Source of the DNA: Trinickia violacea
Lineage (GTDB): Bacteria > Pseudomonadota > Gammaproteobacteria > Burkholderiales > Burkholderiaceae
DNA: 64,000 bases
Reading direction: 5' to 3'
Assembly (NCBI RefSeq): GCF_005280735.1
Contig: NZ_CP040078.1
Span: 1,488,001 to 1,552,000 of the forward strand
The notes under the pieces are model-generated. The model saw nothing but the letters and a program-made list of their open reading frames with translations. It was not told where the DNA came from and did no database searches. Below are positions 1-8,645 of this stretch, in pieces. The first letter of the stretch is position 1, and each line of letters starts with the position of its first letter. The position numbers and the translations under genes were made by a program.

Positions 1-1107
1 GATGCCGGTGTTGGTCAGCCAGTAAAGCGTGATGTCGTCGAGTATGTCGTCTCGCGTCAGCGCGCCTGACGAATGACCATTGACGGGATGACCGAGCACG
101 GCTGCGGTCAATGCCGCCGCGGGCTGGCCATAGCCGTCGCCATGATCGAGGAGCCACGATGCAAGGGCGATGGGCGAGTCGGCGAGTCCGTACAGTGTCT
201 GCGGGCGCGTGCCCATTTCGAGCGCGTATCCGCGCTTCCTCTTGAAGTTCGCGCTCAGTTGCTCATACGCATGCTTTTCCTCATCTGACAGGCCAGCGGG
301 CGTCGGATCGCCCGCGACAAGCGACTTGAGAATGTCAGCCGGCACCGACGCGGGGAAGTTCACATGAATGCCGATCAGTTCGGGCGGCGCCTGTTTGGCC
401 ATGATGTTCGTGACAATGCCGCCAAGATCGCCGCCCTGCGAAGCAAAGCGCTCATAGCCGAGGCGCTTCATCAACGTGACCCACGCACGCGCGATGCGTT
501 CCGGTCCCCAACCAGTCGTGGTCGGTCTCGCCGAAAAGCCGTAGCCCGGCAACGAGGGAATCACGAGATGGAACGCATCGGAAGCCGGTGCGCCGTAGGC
601 GGTCGGATTGACCAGCGGGTCGATGATCTTGAATTGCTCGATGACCGAGCCGGGCCAGCCGTGCGTCACGATCAACGGCATCGCGTTTTCGTGCTTCGAC
701 CGCACATGGATGAAATGGATGTCGAGTCCGTCGATCTCAGTGATGAACTGCGGATACGAATTCAGCCGTGCTTCGCATTTGCGCCAGTCGTAGCCGCTTG
801 CCCAATATTGCGCGAGTCCCTGAATGGTGGCGAGCTGAATCCCTTGCGATTCGTCGGGCACCGTCTCGCGATCCGGCCAGCGCGTGGCCTTGATGCGACG
901 CCGCATGTCGACGAGCTGCGAGTCGGGGACGTGAACGCGGAACGGCCGGATCGCCGTCTTGTCGCCGTTCGCGGGTTCGGTGATCGTGCCGATCGCCGGG
1001 CTCGTTTCCGCGAAGGCGAGCCGGCTCAGCGAGCCTGCCGCGAGCGCCGCGGCGGCCACACCGACAAACTGCCGGCGCGATGAGGACTGGGGCGTGTCGT
1101 TTGACAT
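1..1107 (-). CDS. Exported epoxide hydrolase (EHN-type alpha/beta hydrolase), 3' end cut by window edge
   Basis: Translation from ATG 1107 gives 369 residues and runs off the left edge without a stop. The N-terminus has a Tat-like Arg-Arg signal (SSRRQFVG followed by an Ala-rich stretch). The epoxide-hydrolase N-terminal domain comes next, then the oxyanion motif HGWPGS and the nucleophile elbow QGGDLGG, where the Asp would attack the epoxide. The lid segment RPQTLYGLADSP and the TLYWLTNT motif match the two tandem paralogues at 34785-37653. Those have GGDWG at the nucleophile, so this copy differs by one residue there. The catalytic His lies outside the window. The substrate is unknown. Family assignment is firm; export is inferred from the signal. 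Confidence 0.88.
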   Translation of the reverse strand, partial: MSNDTPQSSSRRQFVGVAAAALAAGSLSRLAFAETSPAIGTITEPANGDKTAIRPFRVHVPDSQLVDMRRRIKATRWPDRETVPDESQGIQLATIQGLAQYWASGYDWRKCEARLNSYPQFITEIDGLDIHFIHVRSKHENAMPLIVTHGWPGSVIEQFKIIDPLVNPTAYGAPASDAFHLVIPSLPGYGFSARPTTTGWGPERIARAWVTLMKRLGYERFASQGGDLGGIVTNIMAKQAPPELIGIHVNFPASVPADILKSLVAGDPTPAGLSDEEKHAYEQLSANFKRKRGYALEMGTRPQTLYGLADSPIALASWLLDHGDGYGQPAAALTAAVLGHPVNGHSSGALTRDDILDDITLYWLTNTGI

Positions 1108-1129
1108 GGGATCGCTCTCCTGGCTTGGA

Positions 1130-2062
1130 TCAGCGTGTTGCGTTGCGCGTGAAGTCTGCGATGTGCCGTCTCACGAAGTCGTACATGCTCATGGGTTTGC
1201 GGCCCGTGAGTTCGAACAGATCGTTCGTCATGCGGTCGTATCGTCCCTGAGCGTGCAGGTCGGCCATCACGGCCAGATGAGCGACGACGTGAGCAGGAAT
1301 GCCGAGTTCGCGCAATGTGTCCGACCACGGCGCGACAGGCACATTCCGGTAACGGATGGGCCGGCCGAGCGCCTCCGAAAAGACGCGCGCGGCCTGCTCG
1401 AGATCCGTCGACTCAAGGCCCGTCAGGTTATAGATCTTGCCAATATGGGGTGCAGGGTTCTCGAGAATCACCGATACCGCATTCGCAACGTCAACTGCAG
1501 AGATGGGCGACGTCTTGCTGTTGCCGAGCGGCAGCGCGAGTTCGTCGTTGTCGCGCACGCCGGCTGCGCCAAGCGTCAGGAAAAAGCTCTCGAGAAACGC
1601 CGTCGGCCGTACCGTGACGACGGGCAGCCCCGACCACTGCAACACCTGCTCGGCAAGCCAGTGCAGCTTGTGCTGGGGGCTGTCGGTCGTCTCCGTGATG
1701 CTCATTTCGGTGACCGTCATTTGCGACATGTTCACGATGGCTTCGACGCCATGATGACGCGCCACGGCTGCAAAATTGACGGTTGCCTCGAGATAGGCCG
1801 CGGAGACGGACATGCCGAAATAGACACGCGAACAGCCTTCGATTGCGCGGTGCATCGAGGCGAGATCGGTCAGATCGCCGACCACGACTTCGGCGCCAAG
1901 GCGGCGCAACTCGTTCGCGCGATCGTCGTCCTTGCGGACCAGCGCCCGCACTTTATAGCCCTTCGCAAGCAATGACATTGTCACGTTGCGGCCAATTCCG
2001 CCAATCGCGCCTCCGGCGCCCGTCACGAGAATGCGCCCATCATGGGCAGGTTTCGTTGCCAT
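1130..2062 (-). CDS. NmrA-like NAD(P)-binding protein (atypical SDR)
   Basis: A 310-residue Rossmann protein. The N-terminal glycine motif is VTGAGGAIGGIG, followed by ALVRKDDDRANEL, a basic stretch that could bind the NADP phosphate, and GDLTD. The pattern and length fit NmrA/HscARG and related atypical short-chain dehydrogenases, which act as redox sensors or quinone and aldehyde reductases. It lies just downstream of the nitrilase gene on the same strand with 106 bp between, and just upstream of the epoxide hydrolase, so co-transcription is possible. A dyad sits directly upstream (2101-2146). The substrate cannot be told from sequence. Confidence 0.85.
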   Translation of the reverse strand: MATKPAHDGRILVTGAGGAIGGIGRNVTMSLLAKGYKVRALVRKDDDRANELRRLGAEVVVGDLTDLASMHRAIEGCSRVYFGMSVSAAYLEATVNFAAVARHHGVEAIVNMSQMTVTEMSITETTDSPQHKLHWLAEQVLQWSGLPVVTVRPTAFLESFFLTLGAAGVRDNDELALPLGNSKTSPISAVDVANAVSVILENPAPHIGKIYNLTGLESTDLEQAARVFSEALGRPIRYRNVPVAPWSDTLRELGIPAHVVAHLAVMADLHAQGRYDRMTNDLFELTGRKPMSMYDFVRRHIADFTRNATR

Positions 2063-2100
2063 ATCACATACCTTTCAAGGAGAGACTGCAGTTTATTTAA

Positions 2101-2146
2101 GCATGCATATACACATTGTTGTATGAAAATATACGGGCGTGCATGC
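2101..2146. promoter_or_regulatory. Nested inverted repeats upstream of the NmrA-like gene
   Basis: The 106-bp gap between the nitrilase stop and the NmrA-like start holds ATACA-N6-TGTAT at 2109-2124. This is framed by GCATGCA (2101-2107) and TGCATGC (2140-2146). The AT-rich dyad 40-80 bp before the start codon looks like an operator overlapping a promoter. The binding protein is unknown; the AraC-type regulator at 3431 is a candidate by proximity only. Confidence 0.4.
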
Positions 2147-2168
2147 GTCGATCAACGCGACGACTACA

Positions 2169-3161
2169 TCATGCAGCCTGAGTGAGCGGATCGTCGGAAA
2201 CCTGGTCACTGGCGATCATCGGGTGCGAAGCGCGTTCGTGAACATGGGCGGTCGGCGTGCGGTCGATCATCAGACTCAGCAATTCGGGGCGGTTGTAGTG
2301 GCCGGCCGAGTCCATCAGCATCTTGCGGCGGTCGATTTGCGTGAAGTCGAGATCGACGATCACTTCGCCTTCACCCGAGCGAAGCGGCTCGGCCATCAGC
2401 ATGCCGTCAGGAGCGACGATCGTGGTGAAGCAGCCGCCCGAGATCGGACCGATTCCACAACCGGTATCTTTCATGATTTGCGCCTGCTGGTCCGCGTCCA
2501 GCCACGCCGTCGCATTGACGACGAACGCACCGGATTCGAGCGCATGCTGGCGGATGTTGATTTCCATGCGCTGGGCAAAACCCTCGCCAAAGGCGGAACC
2601 CGGGTACATCGCCGAATGGATCTGCTCGCCGTCGGCGATCATCGCGTAGCGGGCGAGCGGGTTGTTGTGCTCGAAGCATGCGAGCTGGCCGATGCGGCCG
2701 ACCGCGCTGTCGACTGCACGCAAGCCCGAGCCATCTCCCTGGCCCCAGATCATGCGTTCGAAATGCGTCGGCGTGATCTTGCGGCGGCGCTGGATCAGCG
2801 TGCCGTCGGCATCGAAGAGCAATTGCGTGTTGTACAGCGTGCCGCCATCGCGCTCATTGACGCCGATGGACACGACCATGCCGGCCTTTTGCGCGGCTTC
2901 GCCGATCGCGTCGGTAGCTGCGGACGGCACGGTCACAGCCTGTTCGAGCAGGCGCAGGTGTTCGGTACCCGACAGAAGTTCGATGCCGGTCTGGACGGCC
3001 GCAAAGTACGGGTAATAAGGCACGACCGTTTCGGGGAAGGTGGCGAACTGCACGCCTTTCTGGCCGAGTTCGTGGATCTTCTGCACGACCTTGGCGACGG
3101 TTGCTTCACGGCTATAGAGCACCGGGCTGAACTGGACGGCGGCGGCTTTGACGACTTTCAT
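2169..3161 (-). CDS. Nitrilase (carbon-nitrogen hydrolase, branch 1)
   Basis: 330 residues, the usual length for aliphatic or aromatic nitrilases that convert a nitrile to the acid plus ammonia. The catalytic triad is visible: Glu44 in TFPETVVPYYPYF, Lys128 in RRRKITPTHFER and Cys162 in QLACFEHNNPLARYA. The GQGDGSGL segment between Lys and Cys is typical of true nitrilases rather than amidases. The start has a good ribosome site (AAGGAG) on the minus strand. Together with the epoxide hydrolase and the NmrA-like protein it suggests a nitrile or epoxide catabolic cluster. The physiological nitrile is not known. Confidence 0.93.
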   Translation of the reverse strand: MKVVKAAAVQFSPVLYSREATVAKVVQKIHELGQKGVQFATFPETVVPYYPYFAAVQTGIELLSGTEHLRLLEQAVTVPSAATDAIGEAAQKAGMVVSIGVNERDGGTLYNTQLLFDADGTLIQRRRKITPTHFERMIWGQGDGSGLRAVDSAVGRIGQLACFEHNNPLARYAMIADGEQIHSAMYPGSAFGEGFAQRMEINIRQHALESGAFVVNATAWLDADQQAQIMKDTGCGIGPISGGCFTTIVAPDGMLMAEPLRSGEGEVIVDLDFTQIDRRKMLMDSAGHYNRPELLSLMIDRTPTAHVHERASHPMIASDQVSDDPLTQAA

Positions 3162-3207
3162 GACAGACTCCTTAACGAGGGCGATGGGTATCAGGCGTTG
3201 GTCGATC

Positions 3208-3219
3208 GTGCATATGCAC
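3208..3219. promoter_or_regulatory. 12-bp palindrome GTGCATATGCAC upstream of nitrilase
   Basis: A perfect palindrome 47-58 bp upstream of the nitrilase start codon. The 10-bp core TGCATATGCA recurs at 38384-38393 upstream of the SDR remnant. It is a candidate operator. Confidence 0.4.
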
Positions 3220-3329
3220 TATTTCGGCAAGCCCAGTTGTATGCGGTGCGGTGTTTTGCTCGCGGTGGGCGTATTTGAGCGGATGAACGTATCTCGCTCG
3301 TGTCCGAAAGTCGCTTGTTTGTAAGCGTG

Positions 3330-3354
3330 CGTATCCCTATCGGTTGTAGATACG
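3330..3354. promoter_or_regulatory. Inverted repeat CGTATC-N13-GATACG between AraC-type and nitrilase genes
   Basis: Six-base arms at 3330-3335 and 3349-3354 sit in the 269-bp space upstream of the nitrilase gene. A further GATAC direct repeat follows at 3359-3363. The layout fits a regulator site, but chance cannot be excluded. Confidence 0.3.
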
Positions 3355-3430
3355 TTGAGATACAAAAGGACAGGGCGGGGAAAGAGGGAGGGAAAAGACG
3401 AGGGCTGTGGCGCGATGATCTCGCGAGGCA

Positions 3431-4468
3431 TCAGCCCCCGTTGCGGCCTGACTCGGCTTCTTGATTCTCCGCCGCGGCACGCGAGAACCGCATTTGATAT
3501 TCACTCGGCGACAACCCGGTCTTGCGCTTGAACAATTGCCGAAATGTGCTGATATCGCCATAACCGACCCGCTGACTCACCGCCTCGAGCCCAATTGGCC
3601 GCGTTTCCAGCAACCTTTTCGCGACCTCGATGCGCAGATTCTGCAGATATGTCAACGGTGCGAGACCGACAGCGTCCTTGAAACGGCGATTGAGCGTGCG
3701 TTCGCTGACAGCGAGCGACACCGCCAGATCGCTCAACCGGAATCCCTGCTGCAACGTAGCCTCCATCTGCTGCTGGGCGCGCGCGACGAGCGTGTCGGTA
3801 TGCCCATGTTCGTCGAGAAGCGTGGCAAAGGAAGCCTGCGAAGTCCGGTTCATGTCGATCAGCAGCGCTTTCGCGGTCATCGTGGCGAGTTCTTCGCCGG
3901 CGAATGTTTCGACGAGCCGCACCGCGAGATTCAGATACGACGTCACGGAACCGCCCGAGATGATGCCGTCTTGCGCGATCAGCAATTCCTGTGCGCGAAC
4001 TTCGACACGCGGATAGCGGCGCGCGAAATCCGCGGCTCTCGCCCAGTGCGTCGTTGCGGCGCGGCCATCCAGCAGGCCCGCCTCGGCGAGCAGGTAGTTG
4101 GCCGTGCAATAAGCCGCGAGCACGGCACCTGCCTTGCGTTGACGCCGCAGTGCGGAAGACAGCGCGTTCAACTGCTCGCGGCGCCCGATGAACTCGTCGA
4201 TGTTCGAGAAAAACGGTGCCGTCAGCAGAACGGCATCCGCCCGCTTGCGCGGGTCGATCTTGCCGTCGACGTGAATGGTCTGGCCCGACGCAGCCGTGAC
4301 GGGTTGCCCGTCGAGAGATTCCACACGCCAGGCAAACACGGGCGCGGATGTCGTGCCCGGTGCAGCCTTGCGCGCATGGAACTGATTGGCCGCGCTGAAG
4401 ACGTCAACAGGGCCCGCGACGCCGGACGCGAGGATTCCGTCATAGACCCAGATGCGAACGATGGCCAT
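3431..4468 (-). CDS. GlxA-family AraC transcription regulator (DJ-1/PfpI domain plus HTH)
   Basis: From the ATG at 4468 the protein has 345 residues; a longer reading from 4549 adds a non-family extension. The first part is a class-I glutamine-amidotransferase-like (DJ-1/PfpI) domain from AIVRIWVYDG to about residue 190, with Cys in AAYCTANYLLAEAG. The C-terminal 110 residues form two AraC helix-turn-helix motifs, ending in GYGDISTFRQLFKRKTGLSPSEYQMRF. Proteins of this kind usually activate neighbouring catabolic operons. The nitrilase operon on the same strand is the obvious candidate target. The AAGGAA ribosome site is about 13 nt away, which is a little far. Confidence 0.9.
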   Translation of the reverse strand: MAIVRIWVYDGILASGVAGPVDVFSAANQFHARKAAPGTTSAPVFAWRVESLDGQPVTAASGQTIHVDGKIDPRKRADAVLLTAPFFSNIDEFIGRREQLNALSSALRRQRKAGAVLAAYCTANYLLAEAGLLDGRAATTHWARAADFARRYPRVEVRAQELLIAQDGIISGGSVTSYLNLAVRLVETFAGEELATMTAKALLIDMNRTSQASFATLLDEHGHTDTLVARAQQQMEATLQQGFRLSDLAVSLAVSERTLNRRFKDAVGLAPLTYLQNLRIEVAKRLLETRPIGLEAVSQRVGYGDISTFRQLFKRKTGLSPSEYQMRFSRAAAENQEAESGRNGG

Positions 4469-4573
4469 TGCGTGTCTGAAATTCCTTGAATAATGGCGAT
4501 ACTGCCACTTCCGGCCGCACGAGTAAACCCTGATCATCGCCACATCCAATGAACTGAACGCAGGAGCAGCACC

Positions 4574-4666
4574 ATGCCAATGATCGATGCACTGTGGCCC
4601 GAAGACACCTTGACGCCCGAAGCAGCGCTCGATGCCGCTAGCGCAGGCATGACGAGCAAACCGTAA
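4574..4666 (+). pseudogene. Truncated tautomerase-family remnant
   Basis: A 30-codon frame (MPMIDALWPEDTLTPEA then a short tail) preceded by AGGAGCAGC. The start resembles the N-terminus of 4-oxalocrotonate-tautomerase-like proteins, which begin M-P/P-M-x-D and need about 60-130 residues. The rest of the fold is missing before the stop at 4664, so it is probably a deletion remnant. A real micropeptide is the alternative. Confidence 0.45.
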
Positions 4667-4680
4667 CGGGAGCGCCCAGC

Positions 4681-5154
4681 ATGAAATTCAACGACACTGC
4701 CCCCGTGCTGGCGCCCGCAGGCGGTCCGCCGCTCTGGCTGGCGAGGCTCGCCGAAAACGCGACGCTCGAAGCCACCGTCCTGAAGCGTCCGATCGAGGGA
4801 CGCGCCGATATCCTCGCCGTGATCAAACACGCGGTCTCGCTCTACGAATTCCAGCATCACAGCTACAAGGGCGAGATCGGCAACGGTTTGTACATGGAAT
4901 CCTATCGGTCGCAAATTCAGGGCGTGCCGATCGAAACGGTGGTCGTCGCGCATCTGAACGAACAGGGCGAGACGGATTCCGTGGTCATCAATCATCGCCC
5001 GCTCAACTCAGCGCTGCTGTTTTCGAAACGGATGTGGGAACGCGTCGACGAGCGCTTCCGCGATTGCTATCTGACGGGGCCGGAAGCCGCTGCGCTGAGT
5101 ACCGCATCGGACGCGGCCTCGCGCCAGCCTCCTTGTAGTGAAGCGTTGCCGTAA
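4681..5154 (+). CDS. SnoaL/NTF2-like fold protein
   Basis: 157 residues. The body is a cone-shaped NTF2-like domain: RPIEGRADILAVIKHA, then IETVVVAHLNEQGETDSVVINHRPL, and a C-terminal helix rich in aromatic and charged residues. Such proteins are small isomerases, hydrolases or ligand-binding proteins, and the specific activity cannot be read. GGGAG lies 8 bases before the ATG. The C-terminal tail after about residue 138 is low-complexity and may be non-native. It is the first gene of a + strand run that includes the muconolactone-isomerase-like protein, GST and MBL protein. Confidence 0.7.
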   Translation: MKFNDTAPVLAPAGGPPLWLARLAENATLEATVLKRPIEGRADILAVIKHAVSLYEFQHHSYKGEIGNGLYMESYRSQIQGVPIETVVVAHLNEQGETDSVVINHRPLNSALLFSKRMWERVDERFRDCYLTGPEAAALSTASDAASRQPPCSEALP

Positions 5155-5185
5155 CGAACGATCTATCGATCGAGCAGGACGTTGG

Positions 5186-5587
5186 ATGAAACGCTTTCTT
5201 CTTAATTTGACGACAGCCTCTGTGCTGTTCGCTTCTGCTGGAGTTTCCATGTCGCAAATCACTCCGATGCCAACCACGCCAACCACGAAGATATTGGCGA
5301 TTGGCACCTTTCCGCCGGGCACGGACATGCAACGTGTCCAACACATTCTTCCGACCGAAGTTCGCGAGACGGCGCAGCTCTACCTCGAGGGCAAGATCGA
5401 CCAGTGGTATTCACTGCAGGATCGGGCTGGGGTGGCGTTCATCCTGAACGTTACGGACATCAATCAAGCGCATGAAATGCTTGAGGCACTTCCCTTGGGG
5501 AAAGCGCACTTAATGACATTCTCGCTCCTCCCAATAGGCCCGCTGAAGCCGTTGAGCAAGCTTTTGAATCCCCCTTCCGCGCAGTAG
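5186..5587 (+). CDS. Exported muconolactone-isomerase-like (dimeric alpha-beta barrel) protein
   Basis: 133 residues from the ATG at 5186, chosen because AGGAC lies just upstream and it gives a clean Sec signal peptide (MKRFLLNLTTASVLFASAG, cleavage near SMSQ). The mature part has a repeated beta-alpha-beta pattern with DRAGVAFILNVTDINQAHEMLEALPL and MTFSLLPIGPLKPL. This resembles the muconolactone delta-isomerase/YciI-type ferredoxin-like fold. True muconolactone isomerases are cytoplasmic, so an exported member probably does something else. Function not assigned. Confidence 0.68.
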   Translation: MKRFLLNLTTASVLFASAGVSMSQITPMPTTPTTKILAIGTFPPGTDMQRVQHILPTEVRETAQLYLEGKIDQWYSLQDRAGVAFILNVTDINQAHEMLEALPLGKAHLMTFSLLPIGPLKPLSKLLNPPSAQ

Positions 5588-5671
5588 AAAGCGCTAGAGC
5601 GTACTGGGCTGCTGCGCCCTCGGTTTTCCCGGAGAGGCAGGCAACGCAGGCAGAACTTGTCAGGATCACAC

Positions 5672-6283
5672 ATGAAGCTTTATTACTCGCCGGGAGCATG
5701 CTCGCTTGCGTCACATATCGTCGCACGCGAAGCCGGTATCGAAATTGAACTCGAAAAGGTGGACTTTTCGTCGAAGCGCACGCGAGGCGAAATCGACTTT
5801 CTCACCATCAATCCAAAGGGAAACGTGCCGGTGCTCGAACTGGACGACGGGAGTTTTCTGACGGAAGGTCCTGCAATCATGCAGTTCCTCGCGGACTTGA
5901 AGCCTGAACACGATCTCGTTCCCCGCAACGGAACGATGGCGCGGTACCGTCTGCAGGAATGGCTTGGCTTCATTAATTCCGATTTGCACACGAGTTACAC
6001 CCCGCTCTTCAATCCCGCGACACCCGAACCGATCCGAAGCAAAAAGCAAGAAGTACTCTTCAAATATTATGCGTTGCTGGAGCGAACCCTGACGCCCCAG
6101 CAATGGCTGCTGGGAGATCAATTCTCGGTCGCCGATGCCTATCTTTTCACGATAACGAATTGGGCAAGGCACGTTGGCCTGGATTTATCGTGGCTGCCCG
6201 CTATCACTGCGTTTCAACAACGCGTGGCGGGTCGCCCGCAAGTCCGGGAAGCACTATTGGCGGAAGGTTTGCTGCGGATCTGA
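5672..6283 (+). CDS. Glutathione S-transferase, beta class
   Basis: 203 residues from MKLYYSPGACSLASHIVAREAG. The Cys in SPGACSL is the beta-class active-site cysteine that forms a mixed disulfide with glutathione. NPKGNVPVLELDDG supplies the cis-Pro, LTEGPAIMQFLAD is the gamma-Glu site (Glu-Ser/Gly), and the helical C-domain includes GDQFSVADAYLFTI. The product is soluble and would conjugate or dechlorinate electrophiles. Codon use is noticeably more AT-rich than in genes beyond 8.6 kb, as in the following MBL gene, hinting at a separate origin for this block. Confidence 0.93.
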   Translation: MKLYYSPGACSLASHIVAREAGIEIELEKVDFSSKRTRGEIDFLTINPKGNVPVLELDDGSFLTEGPAIMQFLADLKPEHDLVPRNGTMARYRLQEWLGFINSDLHTSYTPLFNPATPEPIRSKKQEVLFKYYALLERTLTPQQWLLGDQFSVADAYLFTITNWARHVGLDLSWLPAITAFQQRVAGRPQVREALLAEGLLRI

Positions 6284-6339
6284 TGAGGAAAGGGCTCCCG
6301 CGATGGCCGTCCGACACGGAAGAACTAAGGAGTACAGAT

Positions 6340-7308
6340 ATGATTGAGCCGATCGACAGTCTGGAGATTGCAGTCATAGTCGATAACGTTACCGATAACC
6401 TCTCATCAAATCCAAATTATGTCGATACAGAGATTGCTGGGGCCTGGCGGCGCGGGATGAAACGGCTTGGCGGAAAATGTCTTTGTTGCGCCGCTCACGG
6501 TTTGTCTTGCCTGATTACAGCCCGAATTGGCGATACGTCGCACACACTTCTGTTTGATGCGGGGCCTGACGAGTGGGTATTCGAACGTAACATCGTCAGG
6601 CTCGGCCTCGACCTCGGCAAGGTCGGCGCGATGGTGCTTTCACATGGACATTGGGATCATGCAGCAGCGATGCCACGGGCACTGCAGATGATAAGTTTGG
6701 CAAACGGTGGAAAGGCTGTTCCAACCTATATGCATCCGGACATGTTCGCATCGCGAGCGGTCAAGAATCCGCAGGGCCGCATGATGCCGATGGAGGATAT
6801 TCCGAGTCAGCAGGTGTTAGCCGGTAACGGTGCAGAACTGGTTATCACGAGAGTAGAACAGTCGGTTCTGTCGAAATCATTCTACGTTAGCGGTGAAATC
6901 CCGCGCGTGACAAGCTTCGAGCGAGGCATGCCTGGCCAGCACAGGATTGGCCCGGACGGCGAATGGGAGTTGGACGAACTCCTCGTGGATGAACGATTTG
7001 TTGCTGTGCATATCGCCAACAAGGGTTTGTTTGTTTTTACCGCCTGTTCGCACGCCGGTCTCATCAACGTATTGACTCATGCACGCAATCGCTTCCCTGA
7101 CGTCCCGATCTACGGGGTACTAGGCGGCTTCCATTTGTCAGGCGCTACAGAAAGCATCATTCCTGACACTGTCGAAGCGCTAGAACAGTTCGATCTTAGT
7201 CTGATCGCCGCCGCGCATTGCACCGGTTGGCGGGCAATGGGCGCACTGGAATCACGGTTCAAGGATCGAGTCGTACCGTCGGCGGTAGGAAAGCGTTTCT
7301 TTCTTTGA
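6340..7308 (+). CDS. MBL-fold metallohydrolase, DHPS-like subfamily
   Basis: 322 residues from the ATG at 6340, which has TAAGGAG seven bases upstream; longer in-frame readings run into the GST gene. The metal motif is SHGHWDHAA (HxHxDH), with FTACSHAG, YGVLGGFHLSG and AAHCTGWRA giving the remaining ligands. The overall pattern matches the metallo-beta-lactamase subfamily named for dihydropterin ribofuranosyl-aminobenzene phosphate synthase; many members are uncharacterised hydrolases. CxCC near residue 48 (GKCLCCAAHG) is common in this subgroup. It is relatively AT-rich, like the GST. Substrate unknown. Confidence 0.85.
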   Translation: MIEPIDSLEIAVIVDNVTDNLSSNPNYVDTEIAGAWRRGMKRLGGKCLCCAAHGLSCLITARIGDTSHTLLFDAGPDEWVFERNIVRLGLDLGKVGAMVLSHGHWDHAAAMPRALQMISLANGGKAVPTYMHPDMFASRAVKNPQGRMMPMEDIPSQQVLAGNGAELVITRVEQSVLSKSFYVSGEIPRVTSFERGMPGQHRIGPDGEWELDELLVDERFVAVHIANKGLFVFTACSHAGLINVLTHARNRFPDVPIYGVLGGFHLSGATESIIPDTVEALEQFDLSLIAAAHCTGWRAMGALESRFKDRVVPSAVGKRFFL

Positions 7309-7376
7309 TTCGATGAAGGCGGTGGTGGACGTCGCCCTAGCGGATTGACCCCGCCTCATGCAAACGGCGAGGACGT

Positions 7377-7420
7377 GAGCAGGCTGCGCGAGAAAAAGCG
7401 TCAGCCGGCGCAGCCTGCTC
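7377..7420. terminator. Perfect 13-bp stem-loop after the MBL gene
   Basis: GAGCAGGCTGCGC (7377-7389) pairs exactly with GCGCAGCCTGCTC (7408-7420) around an 18-nt loop, 68 bp after the MBL stop. There is no T-run after the stem, so it is a strong hairpin and a possible 3'-end or Rho-linked terminator rather than a classical intrinsic one. The rest of the 287-bp gap to the next gene shows nothing recognisable. Confidence 0.5.
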
Positions 7421-7595
7421 GGTACCGTGGGAGGCGCTGTACTCCAGGCCGGGGATGGCTAACATTCCCGGCGTGAATAAAGAATGGCTGTTTTTGTGTT
7501 ACACAGGCGAGCGGAATTCTCCCGCTATGGCAACATCGCGGTGACCTCTAAGTCACGTTAGGTTTCGCGCAGTCCCACACACTTCAGGAGAGCCC

Positions 7596-7970
7596 ATGTT
7601 CGACCACGTCAAATTCGGAGTCAGCGACTATGCAGTGAGCAAAGCGTTTTTCCTCAAGGCGCTCGAACCGCTCGGCGTAGTCGTTTGGTCGGAGGGCACG
7701 CCAGCTTATGGTGTCGAGCTTAGCCCTCCGGGTAAGGCTTCATTGTGCCTCTACCAAACCGAGGAGAAGCCGGCGCATCTCCACTTGGCGTTCACGGCCG
7801 AGAATCGCCAGCAAGTCGAAGCGTTCTATCGCGCGGCTCTGGAGGCGGGTGGCAAAGACAATGGTGCGCCTGGTCTGCGCCCGCACTACCATGCGAACTA
7901 CTATGCCGCGTTTGTCACTGGTCCGGACGGACACAACATCGAAGTGGTTTGTCACCAACCCGAGGCCTAG
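7596..7970 (+). CDS. VOC (glyoxalase/dioxygenase-fold) protein
   Basis: 124 residues with the vicinal-oxygen-chelate pattern: MFDHVKFGVSDYAVSKAFFLKALEPLG at the start, AHLHLAFTAENRQQVEAFYRAALEAGG in the middle and YYAAFVTGPDGHNIEVVCH at the end. The candidate metal ligands are His4, His in AHLHLAF and Glu in NIEVV. CAGGAG lies upstream of the ATG. The family covers glyoxalases, fosfomycin-type resistance proteins and small dioxygenases; the activity here is not decidable. It appears monocistronic. Confidence 0.88.
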   Translation: MFDHVKFGVSDYAVSKAFFLKALEPLGVVVWSEGTPAYGVELSPPGKASLCLYQTEEKPAHLHLAFTAENRQQVEAFYRAALEAGGKDNGAPGLRPHYHANYYAAFVTGPDGHNIEVVCHQPEA

Positions 7971-8187
7971 TCTTACGTAGGCGTGTCCCCGGCACCGTCA
8001 TATGCCAACGCACTGTTAGAGTTGACAGCTTTTCGTGGCTCTTGATTGGAAAAATACTGTGCGTGTGACCAACCGCCTCGACAGATAAAAATCATTCCGA
8101 GACGGCGTCACATACGGTGTCCTATTAGGTTTCGTATTTTCATGCCGAAGCCGACATCATCCATCACGCTTTTTCAAGGAGACGAAT

Positions 8188-8463
8188 ATGGCTGGGAATC
8201 TTGCTGTGCAGTTCGCTGTGTACGGAGCCCTTGCGAACGGATCGCCGGATGGCACAGGTGCTACCGGCGTTTCCGACGCCCTCCAGCGTGCGATCAATGA
8301 GAGCAGCCCCTACGGCACCGTCACGATCGACAACAACACGATGAGGGGTGATCCGTGCCCAGGCTACACCAAGCACTTTGGCGCGATTGTCGTCCGCGAC
8401 GGAAAACCTCGCTTTTTCGCTTGCCAAGAAGGGCAGACTATCAACTTCGAGATGGGGGGCTAA
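8188..8463 (+). CDS. Hypothetical protein, 91 aa
   Basis: A small protein preceded by a strong ribosome site (CAAGGAGACGAAT then ATG). The sequence has no family I recognise. It is moderately hydrophilic, with short polar repeats (NGSPDGTGATG), two cysteines (DPCPGY and FFACQEG) and a DGKPRFFACQEGQTINFEMGG end. No signal peptide or membrane segment is visible. Gaps on both sides (7971-8187 and 8464-8645) contain nothing recognisable, so it seems to be transcribed alone. Confidence 0.55.
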   Translation: MAGNLAVQFAVYGALANGSPDGTGATGVSDALQRAINESSPYGTVTIDNNTMRGDPCPGYTKHFGAIVVRDGKPRFFACQEGQTINFEMGG

Positions 8464-8645
8464 GCGTTCATTGACGCGAGGCTCAGGTAGCGACGATGGT
8501 GTTCACTTGAGCTCGATACAAACCCGCTCGCACGGTGGTGGCTTTAGCCGGGTGCGGGCGGTTCAAGGGTGGGCCGCTGCTAGCAGATGTCCACCGACGC
8601 GAATGCCACACACTCAGCCCCCCAGGCTGTCCCGCTTACCTGCGG

